A stretch of DNA of 64,000 nt from Parapedobacter sp051400755 (lineage in GTDB: Bacteria; Bacteroidota; Bacteroidia; Sphingobacteriales; Sphingobacteriaceae), in NCBI RefSeq assembly GCF_051400755.1, contig NZ_JBLFFL010000002.1, forward strand, positions 794,571 through 858,570, given 5' to 3'. Under the pieces are notes generated by a model, which saw only the letters and a list, made by a program, of their open reading frames with translations, was not told where the DNA came from and did not search any database. Numbering within the stretch: the first letter of the stretch is position 1; every line of letters begins with the position of its first letter. A program made the position numbers and the translations under genes. This document shows, piece after piece, positions 56,089 to 63,891 of this stretch.

Positions 56089-56434
56089 CTTTATGGGGCA
56101 AGGTCTTTAAACGAGACTTTTGCCCCATTTTTTTTGCCCGTAACTCTTTGTTTTCCAGATATATTAACTCGGCCGCCCGGTTGAGTTTACCGGTTCGACA
56201 TACCCCCTCTGCATAGGTCATTTTTTCAGGGAACAAAATGCCTACTAGGTATCTTTTCGCCTCAATACTGGCTATGTCAATCCATCCCAGTGGCCTGTGG
56301 AAATCATGATCGATCAACTGCGGTAAACCTGTAAGCGCATTTTTTGCGATCATCTGTTCCAATGCCTCGAACGCAATAACATACCCATCTCGATTTAAAG
56401 CATCGGAACTTAAAACACCCAGTCTATTGAACAT
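56084..56434 (-). CDS. Hypothetical protein, probably a truncated remnant at the tRNA-His edge
   Basis: 116 residues. Residues 1-95 look genuine (RLGVLSSDALNRDGYVIAFE, LPQLIDHDFHRPLGWIDIAS, FPEKMTYAEG). The opening recalls N-termini of phage prohead-protease-like proteins, but this is only a resemblance. The last 20 or so residues are read through the antisense of the tRNA-His terminator and the stop lies inside the tRNA 3' end, which suggests the original C-terminus was lost. It starts 47 bases after the SIR2 gene stop on the same strand and could be cotranscribed with it. Confidence 0.5.
   Translation of the reverse strand: MFNRLGVLSSDALNRDGYVIAFEALEQMIAKNALTGLPQLIDHDFHRPLGWIDIASIEAKRYLVGILFPEKMTYAEGVCRTGKLNRAAELIYLENKELRAKKMGQKSRLKTLPHKG
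56093..56135 (+). terminator. Intrinsic terminator of tRNA-His
   Basis: ATGGGGCA (56093-56100) pairs with TGCCCCAT (56121-56128), with extra TCT/AGA pairing inside, then a run of eight Ts. It lies inside the 3' end of the opposite-strand ORF at 56084-56434. Confidence 0.85.
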
Positions 56435-56481
56435 ATTTTGTAACGTTTAAATCTGGTTTATGGTTAATGTCTGTAAACTGA

Positions 56482-58215
56482 TTAAAAAAAGCGCATCTCT
56501 TTTAGTTGCGACATAATCTCTCTGTGGTTTTTTTCAAACTCTGCATAGTTCTCAAATAAAAAAGGGTTCACCAGTTCGAATTCCTCTTTCTTTTCTGATG
56601 CCTCCTTTTCCTTGCGGGTTATAGCTGTTTCCTTTCGGTATCCACTCTTGGTTCTCCATCCGAACCTTCCCAATGGAAACCAATTTCCTTCCATTTGTTT
56701 TAAGTACATCAAACTCAATACATATTCAAAGTAGTCAAAGCTGTCAGTATAAAGAAATTCTTCTATACCCAATTCATAAAAGCATTTTTGTAATCTCTCG
56801 AATAGGAGTTCACTGGTCGGTGTTTGCTTAGTGGAAGGTTTGTAAAGTATTTGTGCATACTTATTTTCCAGTGAACCAACGGGATTAACCTCTTCGATCA
56901 TTGGTGTTTCTTTATCGCCATATTTATCGCGTTGTTTCAAGGAAAGTAGTTTCCCTAAAAAAATAAAATCTTCGGCTAGTACTGAAGTTATTCCGGCACT
57001 GTACAACAGGATTAGAAGAGGAAGTCGTTCCATTTGGCCCCACATATGATAATTTCCAGCCCGGCTCACGGGGTTGCTGAACTTCTTAATGATTTTTAGC
57101 CACAATTTATGATGATAATCCTTTCCCCAATAAATGCCTATTGAAAGAAGGCGATTCAATGGGTAGAGACTATTGAAAATATATTCCAGTTCAGTCTTGA
57201 AAAAATCTTCCGTGGGGGTGCCAGGAAACCGGTGGCTATTAAATGATGAAATGATATCGTCGGTTGCCGCAACAATCATATCATGTAACTGTATCTCAAA
57301 CTCTTCCTTTACGACAAATTTTTTAAGCTTGGCAATGGCAAGTTCCAATGTTAACGGGTGATCGCTCCGAAATCTTTCCAGGGCATCAATATTGTCCATC
57401 AATTCGGTGAAGAAATTATCTGCGTCATCGATTCCGAGCAGGTTGCCTTGTCTGAAACGACATAATTCTTCAAGTTCGGGTGACGCTTTTCCTTTGTATG
57501 TGAAGCAATTGGAATACCTGAATTTATTGGAAGACTTCAAAATGTCAACGATCGCGATATCCCAAACCGACGACCAGCCGACTGTAATCAACCCAAAATT
57601 CTCAAAAATATACCTAAGCAGTACGTTCAATCTTTCATCATAGCCGGTAAGTTCAGATCTGATGTTTAGAAACTTAGTTTCCAGGTAGTCGCCATTGATT
57701 TTAAGTATGGTGATCTTGTTATGGACTATCGGCTGTACATTTTCGATTTGACTAGCGTTTGTAATTACGACCGCCTCAATGCCCTCATCTTTCAGTGCAT
57801 TTTCCAGCAAGCGGTCGAAATTTGTGGTAACCACTATTTTAAAGGTTCCCGCTTTGATCAATTTGGCAATAGCCCTGTGTGCTTTTGTTGGCCGTTTTAA
57901 TCCTTCTTCAAACTCTTCTTCAGTCGGCTCAAAGTATCTTTTAAGCAGATTTATGCGCTCTTCCGGTGTGCTGCTCACGGATTCCAAAATATCAGAATAG
58001 TCTGCTTCCTTACTGAATTTTTCACGGTACCATGCCGTTGGGTCTTCACCTGGATCTTCTTTATACGCTACGGCTAGCTGTTTGATCTGGTCTACGATGA
58101 TTTCCCAACCGGTAGGTATCCCTGCATTTCTGGATACGCCAGATCCTAAGAAAAGTGCATATACGCCTGGATTGTTGTAAAGTGTATAAGATAAGAGCGT
58201 TAGGTCATTATTCAT
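56482..58215 (-). CDS. SIR2-domain protein, probable anti-phage defence effector
   Basis: 577 residues from the ATG at 58215; a TTG seven codons upstream is possible. Residues about 18-270 are SIR2-like: ALFLGSGVSRNAGIPTGWEI (GxGxS at 24-28), VVTTNFDRLLE (N132, D134), ILKINGDYLE, then GLITVGWSSVWD. The residue that is His in the usual HG pair is Asn174. The C-terminal 300 residues are helical (RLPLLILLYSAGITSVLAED) with a charged stretch near the end and may sense a trigger. Bacterial SIR2 effectors such as ThsA and DSR proteins degrade NAD+ during infection. Base use is AT-richer than the left neighbours. Confidence 0.82.
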   Translation of the reverse strand: MNNDLTLLSYTLYNNPGVYALFLGSGVSRNAGIPTGWEIIVDQIKQLAVAYKEDPGEDPTAWYREKFSKEADYSDILESVSSTPEERINLLKRYFEPTEEEFEEGLKRPTKAHRAIAKLIKAGTFKIVVTTNFDRLLENALKDEGIEAVVITNASQIENVQPIVHNKITILKINGDYLETKFLNIRSELTGYDERLNVLLRYIFENFGLITVGWSSVWDIAIVDILKSSNKFRYSNCFTYKGKASPELEELCRFRQGNLLGIDDADNFFTELMDNIDALERFRSDHPLTLELAIAKLKKFVVKEEFEIQLHDMIVAATDDIISSFNSHRFPGTPTEDFFKTELEYIFNSLYPLNRLLSIGIYWGKDYHHKLWLKIIKKFSNPVSRAGNYHMWGQMERLPLLILLYSAGITSVLAEDFIFLGKLLSLKQRDKYGDKETPMIEEVNPVGSLENKYAQILYKPSTKQTPTSELLFERLQKCFYELGIEEFLYTDSFDYFEYVLSLMYLKQMEGNWFPLGRFGWRTKSGYRKETAITRKEKEASEKKEEFELVNPFLFENYAEFEKNHREIMSQLKEMRFF

Positions 58216-58224
58216 ATTTAATAG

Positions 58225-58776
58225 CTGCAAATTCAATTAAAGATACGGCATATCCTTAAATTAATATTCCTTGACTACTTTTTTCGTGGGGCTTTTGATG
58301 AGAATAATTTCCTGAATTTGATAAGGGCATTGGAGATATACCATATCTATAAGTTTCCTGGAAAGTTAATGCCGGATGCCAATTTCAAAATCAAATTGGA
58401 GGCGATTATTGCAGGTGTGCCGGATGAATATCAAAAGGAGGTAGAAGAACACCTTGCATTTAAAAATGAGCTTAACCTGGATCAAAGATTAACTAAGCTG
58501 TTTTCAGAAGTAGAAAATGGCAAGCTTGGTTTTGACTATACTTATGATGAGGCGTTTAAGCGGAGGGTGAAGCAATCCAGGAACTATTACACCCACTATA
58601 ATCCCAATTTGAAAGATAAAGCGGCTGCCGGAGAGGAATTGGAGGCATTGACATTAGCCTGCCGTGCTTTAATCAATTATCTTATCTTAAAACACCTGTA
58701 TGTTCCGGCAGTGGTATTAAAAAAACGATTTGAATACTATATTGAGAGTTCTTATTACTCAAATTATTTCCTGTAG
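58225..58776 (+). pseudogene. 5'-truncated Apea-like HEPN-domain gene
   Basis: The frame is open from 58225 to the stop at 58776, with a TTG at 58318 that would give 152 residues. Sense-looking sequence continues upstream of that TTG (FLDYFFRGAFDENNFLNLIR), so the real gene was longer and its 5' part is missing where the SIR2 gene begins. The HEPN motif R-x4-H is intact in SRNYYTHYNPNLKDKA, and GEELEALTLACRALINYLIL is typical of the Apea-like HEPN family. Full members carry an N-terminal domain of several hundred residues, absent here. A short protein from the TTG could still be an active HEPN RNase. Confidence 0.65.
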
Positions 58777-58821
58777 TTGCATGAGCCTTTCCAACGAATT
58801 TAGCTATCCGGTTTAATTTGA

Positions 58822-60282
58822 TCAAAATTCAGTAAAGGTCTCTGTTCCCGGATTTTGCCTTATTTCGAGATCATTTAACTCAATTGGCGAATTTAGACTG
58901 ATCAGTGATATTGGGATGTTCAGTGCAGTTAGTGCTTGTTTAAAACGATCTAGCGATTCTATTGAAGTTCCTACTGCGGCTGTGATGTTGTCTGTCACGT
59001 TTTTGGCATTCAGGTGAATTTCTCTAATTACCGTTCTTTTTCCGCCCCAGTACTGCTCATCAGCTGGAACGAAATCCAATGAAATAGTTCCTTGATTCGC
59101 CCCGTCTATGGGATAATAAATAATATTGTTTGCAAATGGTTTGAGAACGTTATTCAGGTAGGCAAAACTTTTGGCAAATAGCCCATTACCTCGAAGTTCA
59201 AGCAGGAGATTGGAAGCAAAGGTGTTTTCACTGGCAAACCGGAATTGGCCAGAGTTATTGAAATACAATTCGAAAAGCATTCCATTAAGCAAATGGTTTT
59301 CTCTGTCATTTTCCGAATAACTGTTCAGAAAACCTACAAGGTTGTCCGTAAGGAGGTTTTGCGCTTTAAAAGTTCCGTTTGAAGCTGCTCTGACGATATA
59401 TCGGCCAATCAAAAATTTTTCATTTGGCTGATATGTTTTAGGCGAAGATCCCAGGAATGAAATTAATGCATCTTGCTGTTCGTACCAATTCGATGTTTGT
59501 AGTTTTGCAATAATGGAGGCTATATTGCTGTCGGAATAACTATATGTATTATCAATTATATACGGATCCGGATAACCGTAGTCAATAGTTTGCGCTACGG
59601 GTTTCTGAAAATAAAATTCGTCAATAAGTGATGTATGCTCCCAAGTCACTTTTTTTCCTTTAGTAATCGAAAAAACCGATTGTCTAACCTTTTTAAAAAG
59701 GGATTCCGCCTGGATATTTGAGCTGCATTTTAAATGATGGACCAACGTACCGGTGTAAGCGCTATTGTTTGGAAATCCATAGTCGGCGGCCTTTTCACCG
59801 CTGGTTGTGGAAAAGGCGATCAAGGTTCCTCTTGGTGTAGCGATCGGAGCAAATTCTTCAGCTTGAACGCCCCTTACGCCTTTGGGATTATCCCGACATG
59901 CATCAACAATGATGATCTTGGATATCGATAAGTTATTTTTTTCCAGCTCAAGAACTTCGGATAACCTGATTGCAAACCTATCATAATAGCTTTTGCTTTC
60001 CTGATCCTGTGCTGTTTCATTAAGTGTGAGGTAATTTTCCCCGTCCACTTCTATACCATGCCCTGCATAAAAAAATATAAAGCTGTCGTAGTTCTTAAGT
60101 TCCTTTTGCAGGTATGTCGAAAGATCTATCCACTCAGCTACATTAATATCTTTTTTTAGTATTGTATCATATCCGAAGGATTTGAAAACCTGTTCCATTG
60201 CATCTGCATCATTTATAGCGTTATCAAGTTTTGTGAAATTTCCGGCATTATCAACACCAATGCAAACTGCTAGGACTTTCAT
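58822..60282 (-). CDS. Caspase-family (peptidase C14) protein with unassigned C-terminal domain
   Basis: 486 residues. Residues 1-225 are a caspase-like fold: LAVCIGVDNAGNFTKLDNAI, the catalytic His in FIFFYAGHGIEVDG (H75) and catalytic Cys in IIIVDACRDNP (C129). No signal peptide, so it is cytoplasmic. Residues 230-486 are mixed and unassigned (TSNWYEQQDALISFLGSSPK, GKRTVIREIHLNAKNVTDNI) and could be a sensor or regulatory domain. Its 3' end converges on the HEPN fragment 45 bases away. Caspase-like proteases serve as effectors in several bacterial defence systems, but no cognate partner gene is recognisable beside it. Confidence 0.85.
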   Translation of the reverse strand: MKVLAVCIGVDNAGNFTKLDNAINDADAMEQVFKSFGYDTILKKDINVAEWIDLSTYLQKELKNYDSFIFFYAGHGIEVDGENYLTLNETAQDQESKSYYDRFAIRLSEVLELEKNNLSISKIIIVDACRDNPKGVRGVQAEEFAPIATPRGTLIAFSTTSGEKAADYGFPNNSAYTGTLVHHLKCSSNIQAESLFKKVRQSVFSITKGKKVTWEHTSLIDEFYFQKPVAQTIDYGYPDPYIIDNTYSYSDSNIASIIAKLQTSNWYEQQDALISFLGSSPKTYQPNEKFLIGRYIVRAASNGTFKAQNLLTDNLVGFLNSYSENDRENHLLNGMLFELYFNNSGQFRFASENTFASNLLLELRGNGLFAKSFAYLNNVLKPFANNIIYYPIDGANQGTISLDFVPADEQYWGGKRTVIREIHLNAKNVTDNITAAVGTSIESLDRFKQALTALNIPISLISLNSPIELNDLEIRQNPGTETFTEF

Positions 60283-60430
60283 AAGATATATACTATTACT
60301 GAAAATATTTTAATTATTAAATTGTACTAAGGTGTTAAAATTACTAAATATTCAATTGCTATGAGGGTATTTCCTGTAGGGCGCTTTTTTGTATAGATCT
60401 GTGAAAGACTGTTATTCGGTACCGTGAAAT

Positions 60431-60460
60431 TGCAACCTGATAACAGGGATACCAGTCTCA
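60431..60460 (+). promoter_or_regulatory. Putative ECF-sigma promoter, copy 1
   Basis: TGCAACC (60431-60437), 17-base spacer after it, GTCTCA (60455-60460). Almost the same box pair recurs at 62872-62900, and the similarity continues through the leader (TTAAAAG-GA then ATGAAAA). GCAACC and GTCT boxes resemble known ECF -35 and -10 elements. It lies 18 bases before the aspartyl-protease ATG. Confidence 0.6.
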
Positions 60461-60477
60461 TCATTAAAAGCGAATAA

Positions 60478-61749
60478 ATGAAAACTTCAAGATCAACCAC
60501 AGGGATGCGGATTAGGACATATACATGTGCAACTGCTCTTCTTTTAATGTCAGGACAATTTACCTTTGCCCAAAATGTTCTGCCTGTTGTGCGGGCTACA
60601 TCTAAAACTGCCAGCATCAGGGACGGAAAGCACTTCAAAAAAGGCTATTGGGCTATTATGCCCGAAAGGAAACCTGACTATTACTATGCGGAAATTCCGC
60701 AAAAAAACAACACCATTACCTTCATTACCGATCTGGATTCTATTTCCTTCAATACAACTTATGGGAAGGATTATGATTTTATCATTTTACTGAACGGAAA
60801 GGACAGTTGCTATACCCGCATTTCGGCCAATTACAAAAATTTTAATGCTTCCACGCGAAAAAGCGCCGGCGCCGGGCCAGATACTATCCCATTTACTTTG
60901 GGCGACAATCGTAAAGTATATGTTAATGCAAAACTAAATGGCTCAGAGGTCACCAATATCCAGCTTGATCTGGGTGCAGGGGGAACCCTCATCAATAAAA
61001 CTTCCGTGAAGAAAGTTAAAATGAACTTTGATGGCGAGACTACTCTTACCAATTCTGACGGTGTGAATCAGGTGCCGTTAGCTAGTAAAAACCGGCTGCA
61101 GATAGGAAACCTGGTCTGGGACAGCATCCCCATCGCCGTTGCCAGTAATATGAAGGATTACGAGGACCTGCTCATCGGCAATTCCTTGTTCAGGGATAAA
61201 ATGCTGGAAATCAATTATGACAAGAAAATATTAGTCGTACATAATGCCTTACCCCCTCAAACAGCCGCTTATTCCCGTCACGACGTGATCCTTGATGGCG
61301 GCGTTATACCGTACATCAAGGCAAATCTCTGCATCAATGGCAAAACGCAAACTGGTTGGGTCATGTTTGACACAGGTGCCCAGACCTCTATTTTGAATAG
61401 CGCTGATGTGCCTATAAGTTACCGGATAAAAAATGAATTGGCAGGTATGATTGGTTTGAATGAGGCGATTATGCCAAAGCTGGGTATTGGCAAATACCAG
61501 CTTTCGGGGTTTAAATATAAGATACGGGGCATGGGCGGAGAAGGGCTGCAGATGCTCCTGGGCAATGACCTGTTAAAAAGGTTTAACCTTGTACTCGACA
61601 ATAAAAACGGCTATATGTATATGCAACCCAATTCGCTGACAAACGTTCCTTACCGAAAACGTGATGAATATTATGTGGTTAGGATAGTGACAGGATTAGT
61701 TGTTGTTTTGGCCGGAATCGTGATATATGCGAAAACAAGGAGAAAATAA
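60478..61749 (+). CDS. Membrane-anchored two-lobed retropepsin-like aspartyl protease
   Basis: 423 residues. Signal peptide (TCATALLLMSGQFTFAQ), then after about 110 residues two aspartyl-protease repeats: lobe 1 has IQLDLGAGGTLINKTSV (D164) and ends LLIGNSLFRDKMLEINYD; lobe 2 has WVMFDTGAQTSILNSADV (D298) and ends MLLGNDLLKRFNLVLDNKNG. Lobe 2 keeps DTGA, lobe 1 has DLGA. A C-terminal helix (RIVTGLVVVLAGIVIYA) and a basic tail anchor it, with the protease domain outside the cytoplasm. A sigma gene starts 9 bases later. Inference: a site-1-like protease or regulator in an envelope signalling circuit. Confidence 0.78.
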   Translation: MKTSRSTTGMRIRTYTCATALLLMSGQFTFAQNVLPVVRATSKTASIRDGKHFKKGYWAIMPERKPDYYYAEIPQKNNTITFITDLDSISFNTTYGKDYDFIILLNGKDSCYTRISANYKNFNASTRKSAGAGPDTIPFTLGDNRKVYVNAKLNGSEVTNIQLDLGAGGTLINKTSVKKVKMNFDGETTLTNSDGVNQVPLASKNRLQIGNLVWDSIPIAVASNMKDYEDLLIGNSLFRDKMLEINYDKKILVVHNALPPQTAAYSRHDVILDGGVIPYIKANLCINGKTQTGWVMFDTGAQTSILNSADVPISYRIKNELAGMIGLNEAIMPKLGIGKYQLSGFKYKIRGMGGEGLQMLLGNDLLKRFNLVLDNKNGYMYMQPNSLTNVPYRKRDEYYVVRIVTGLVVVLAGIVIYAKTRRK

Positions 61750-61758
61750 ATCACAAAT

Positions 61759-62427
61759 GTGGTTGAGGCAAACAATTCTGACGCTTTCTGCAACTTTTTT
61801 TTAACGGTAGCGTCCAATCATATAGTGAGCCCAGGACAATCTGTTATTCTTTCCGACAGGGATGTGGTCAAAAAGATCATGGATGGGGATCGGCATGCTG
61901 CTGCCTTACTGGTTCGCCGTACCGAGAAACTGGTTGCACAAATTGTATTTAAAATGCTGGGCAACCATCCGGACAGAAAGGATCTTACACAGGATATTTA
62001 CCTGAAAACTTTCAGATATCTGCCGCGGTTCCGTTTTCAATGCAAACTGTCTACCTGGGTCGCACAGATCAGCTACACTACCTGTCTGGATCATTTGCAA
62101 AAATACAGACCGGAACTGATAACCATTTCTGCCGGTGAGGAGCTTTTATTAAGCAACAATTGTGCTCAGGAGATCGCAGGAGATATACCTGATGCCAGCC
62201 AGTTGCTCTCTATAAAAGAAAGGTCAGAGATCCTGGAAAAGCTCAGTACTACATTACCACCGGTCTACCGCACGCTCATTACTTTATTTCACAAAGAAGA
62301 ATTGAGCGTCGAAGAGATCAGGGACATCACCGGGCTTCCTGTTGGAACGGTCAAAAACTATTTGTTCCGGGCAAGAAAAGTGCTGAAGGAAAGTTTACTC
62401 AATCATTATTCAAAGGAGGATTTATGA
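61759..62427 (+). CDS. ECF-type RNA polymerase sigma factor
   Basis: 222 residues from a GTG at 61759; the N-terminal 30 residues are uncertain. Region 2 spans about residues 45-115 (HPDRKDLTQDIYLKTFRYLP, CKLSTWVAQISYTTCLDHLQ) and region 4 about 165-215 (LPPVYRTLITLFHKEELSVE, GLPVGTVKNYLFRARKVLKE). Its last 4 bases overlap the anti-sigma gene. The twin promoters at 60431 and 62872 are its probable targets. Confidence 0.9.
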   Translation: MVEANNSDAFCNFFLTVASNHIVSPGQSVILSDRDVVKKIMDGDRHAAALLVRRTEKLVAQIVFKMLGNHPDRKDLTQDIYLKTFRYLPRFRFQCKLSTWVAQISYTTCLDHLQKYRPELITISAGEELLLSNNCAQEIAGDIPDASQLLSIKERSEILEKLSTTLPPVYRTLITLFHKEELSVEEIRDITGLPVGTVKNYLFRARKVLKESLLNHYSKEDL

Positions 62428-62870
62428 GCAATGTACATTTAAATGAAGAAGAACTGCAGGCCTGTGCACTTGATGGACATACAAATCAGGCTGCTATGGA
62501 GCACGTGGCTGGCTGCGGCCATTGCCAGTCGCAGATAAGCGCTTACCAAACACTATACCGCCATATCCGGGAAGCGAAGACACCCACACTGGATTTCAAA
62601 ACAGAAGAACTCATTCCAGACCGTTTGCCTGCGATTAATAAGGAGGACAGCAAAGAGACCCTGTATCTTTATGGATTCCTAGTCGGCACTGTTGCGCTGC
62701 TCATTGCCGGACTGATAGGGCTTTGGAGCACAATCCGCTGGGTGTTTATAGATGTTACGCCTTTTGCCATTATCATCGGTTTGCTGCTGCTTTCCGGTCT
62801 ATTGATTGTGCAATTGATGGAACTTTACAATACCTACCGTAAAAAGCTCAACGCCCTGAATATGGAGTGA
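62424..62870 (+). CDS. Zinc-binding membrane anti-sigma factor
   Basis: 148 residues. The N-terminal cytosolic part has a ZAS-like H-x3-C-x2-C motif (H27, C31, C34 in MEHVAGCGHCQSQI). Two membrane helices follow (LYGFLVGTVALLIAGLIGLW and PFAIIIGLLLLSGLLIVQLM). It overlaps the sigma gene by 4 bases (ATGA), the usual arrangement for a cognate sigma/anti-sigma pair. Confidence 0.85.
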   Translation: MSNVHLNEEELQACALDGHTNQAAMEHVAGCGHCQSQISAYQTLYRHIREAKTPTLDFKTEELIPDRLPAINKEDSKETLYLYGFLVGTVALLIAGLIGLWSTIRWVFIDVTPFAIIIGLLLLSGLLIVQLMELYNTYRKKLNALNME

Positions 62871-62871
62871 C

Positions 62872-62900
62872 TGCAACCTGATAATTAAATAATCGTCTCA
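62872..62900 (+). promoter_or_regulatory. Putative ECF-sigma promoter, copy 2
   Basis: TGCAACC (62872-62878), 16-base spacer, GTCTCA (62895-62900), 18 bases before the ATG at 62918. The TGCAACCTGATAA block and the leader closely match copy 1 at 60431-60460. Confidence 0.6.
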
Positions 62901-62917
62901 TCTTTAAAAGTGATCAA

Positions 62918-63355
62918 ATGAAAAAAATCATATTCGTAAGTTCCCTGAATATTCAGCAGATGCCGGAACATACTGAGGGCAGAGGCTTTACCCTCGCCGA
63001 TGGTATGTATATTCCCGATGTATTTATCCGTACCATTATCGTCATCCTTCTCTTTTATGTGGCGACCAGCTTTTTATTGACGCTGATCCGTATGCTGCTA
63101 AACCATCGCCTTAAAAGCAAGATGATCCTTATGGGGGTCACAAGTGATGAAGCAGAGAAAATGTTGAGGATCGGCGCGGAAAACAAAAATCATGCGGTCA
63201 AGTGGTTCCTGCTCTTGCTTGGTGCCGGTATTGGCTTTGCCGTGATCAGCAGTTTCCCTTTCGGTTGGCTGTCGGTTGCAGTGGTCGCCTTTAGTTTATC
63301 GCTGGGTTATGCGGGTTATTATATTTATCTGAAAAAAAGAAAAGATACACTATGA
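62918..63355 (+). CDS. Hypothetical inner-membrane protein of the sigma regulon
   Basis: 145 residues with about three membrane segments (VFIRTIIVILLFYVATSFLL, WFLLLLGAGIGFAVISSFPF, LSVAVVAFSLSLGYAGYYIY). Between the first two is a soluble stretch with GVTSDEAEKMLRIGAENKNH. Family unknown. It is preceded by the second ECF-type promoter, so it is probably a regulated target rather than only a read-through gene. Confidence 0.75.
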   Translation: MKKIIFVSSLNIQQMPEHTEGRGFTLADGMYIPDVFIRTIIVILLFYVATSFLLTLIRMLLNHRLKSKMILMGVTSDEAEKMLRIGAENKNHAVKWFLLLLGAGIGFAVISSFPFGWLSVAVVAFSLSLGYAGYYIYLKKRKDTL

Positions 63356-63402
63356 ACCATGCAACCTCTGGGTTACTGGGTTTGTCAAATAAAAAAAATG
63401 AT

Positions 63403-63891
63403 ATGAAATCTTTAATTATCTGTGCTGGGTTGGTCGCACTGACTGCCGCATTTGCATTACCGGCTGCCGCGCAGCAGCAAGGCAATGTGGTTCAAAAACC
63501 TGATCCACTATATCAAAAAGTAGCTGAACTGGATAGCGCCATGTTCTCCGCCTACAATAAACGTGATCTGGAGGGATTAATGAGTTTTTTTTCTCCCGAC
63601 CTGGAATTTTATGATGACCGGAGCGGTTTAACGGATTATGCACATAATCTGGCAGCGTTTAAAAGAAACTTTACCGATCCTGTGCATTCGTCAAGACGGG
63701 AGTTGGTCAAAGGCAGCCTGGAAGTTTACCGTTTAGGTAGTTTTGGCGCATTAGCAATTGGCATACACAAGTTTTATGGGACGGTTAATGGCAAGGAAGA
63801 ATTGGAAGCTACTGCTAAGTTTACCGAGGTCTGGGAGAACAAGAACGGCAAATGGCAGGTAAAGCGCGAAATGAGTTATGACCACCGGTAA
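63403..63891 (+). CDS. Secreted SnoaL-like (DUF4440) protein
   Basis: 162 residues from the ATG at 63403, which starts a good signal peptide (MKSLIICAGLVALTAAFALP); an upstream in-frame ATG at 63352 overlaps the previous stop. Mature sequence has KVAELDSAMFSAYNKRDLEG, FFSPDLEFYDDRSGLTDY and a C-terminal KFTEVWENKNGKWQVKREMS, the DUF4440/SnoaL pattern. Probably a periplasmic ligand-binding protein or hydrolase of unknown target, at the end of the sigma-controlled cassette. Confidence 0.8.
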   Translation: MKSLIICAGLVALTAAFALPAAAQQQGNVVQKPDPLYQKVAELDSAMFSAYNKRDLEGLMSFFSPDLEFYDDRSGLTDYAHNLAAFKRNFTDPVHSSRRELVKGSLEVYRLGSFGALAIGIHKFYGTVNGKEELEATAKFTEVWENKNGKWQVKREMSYDHR

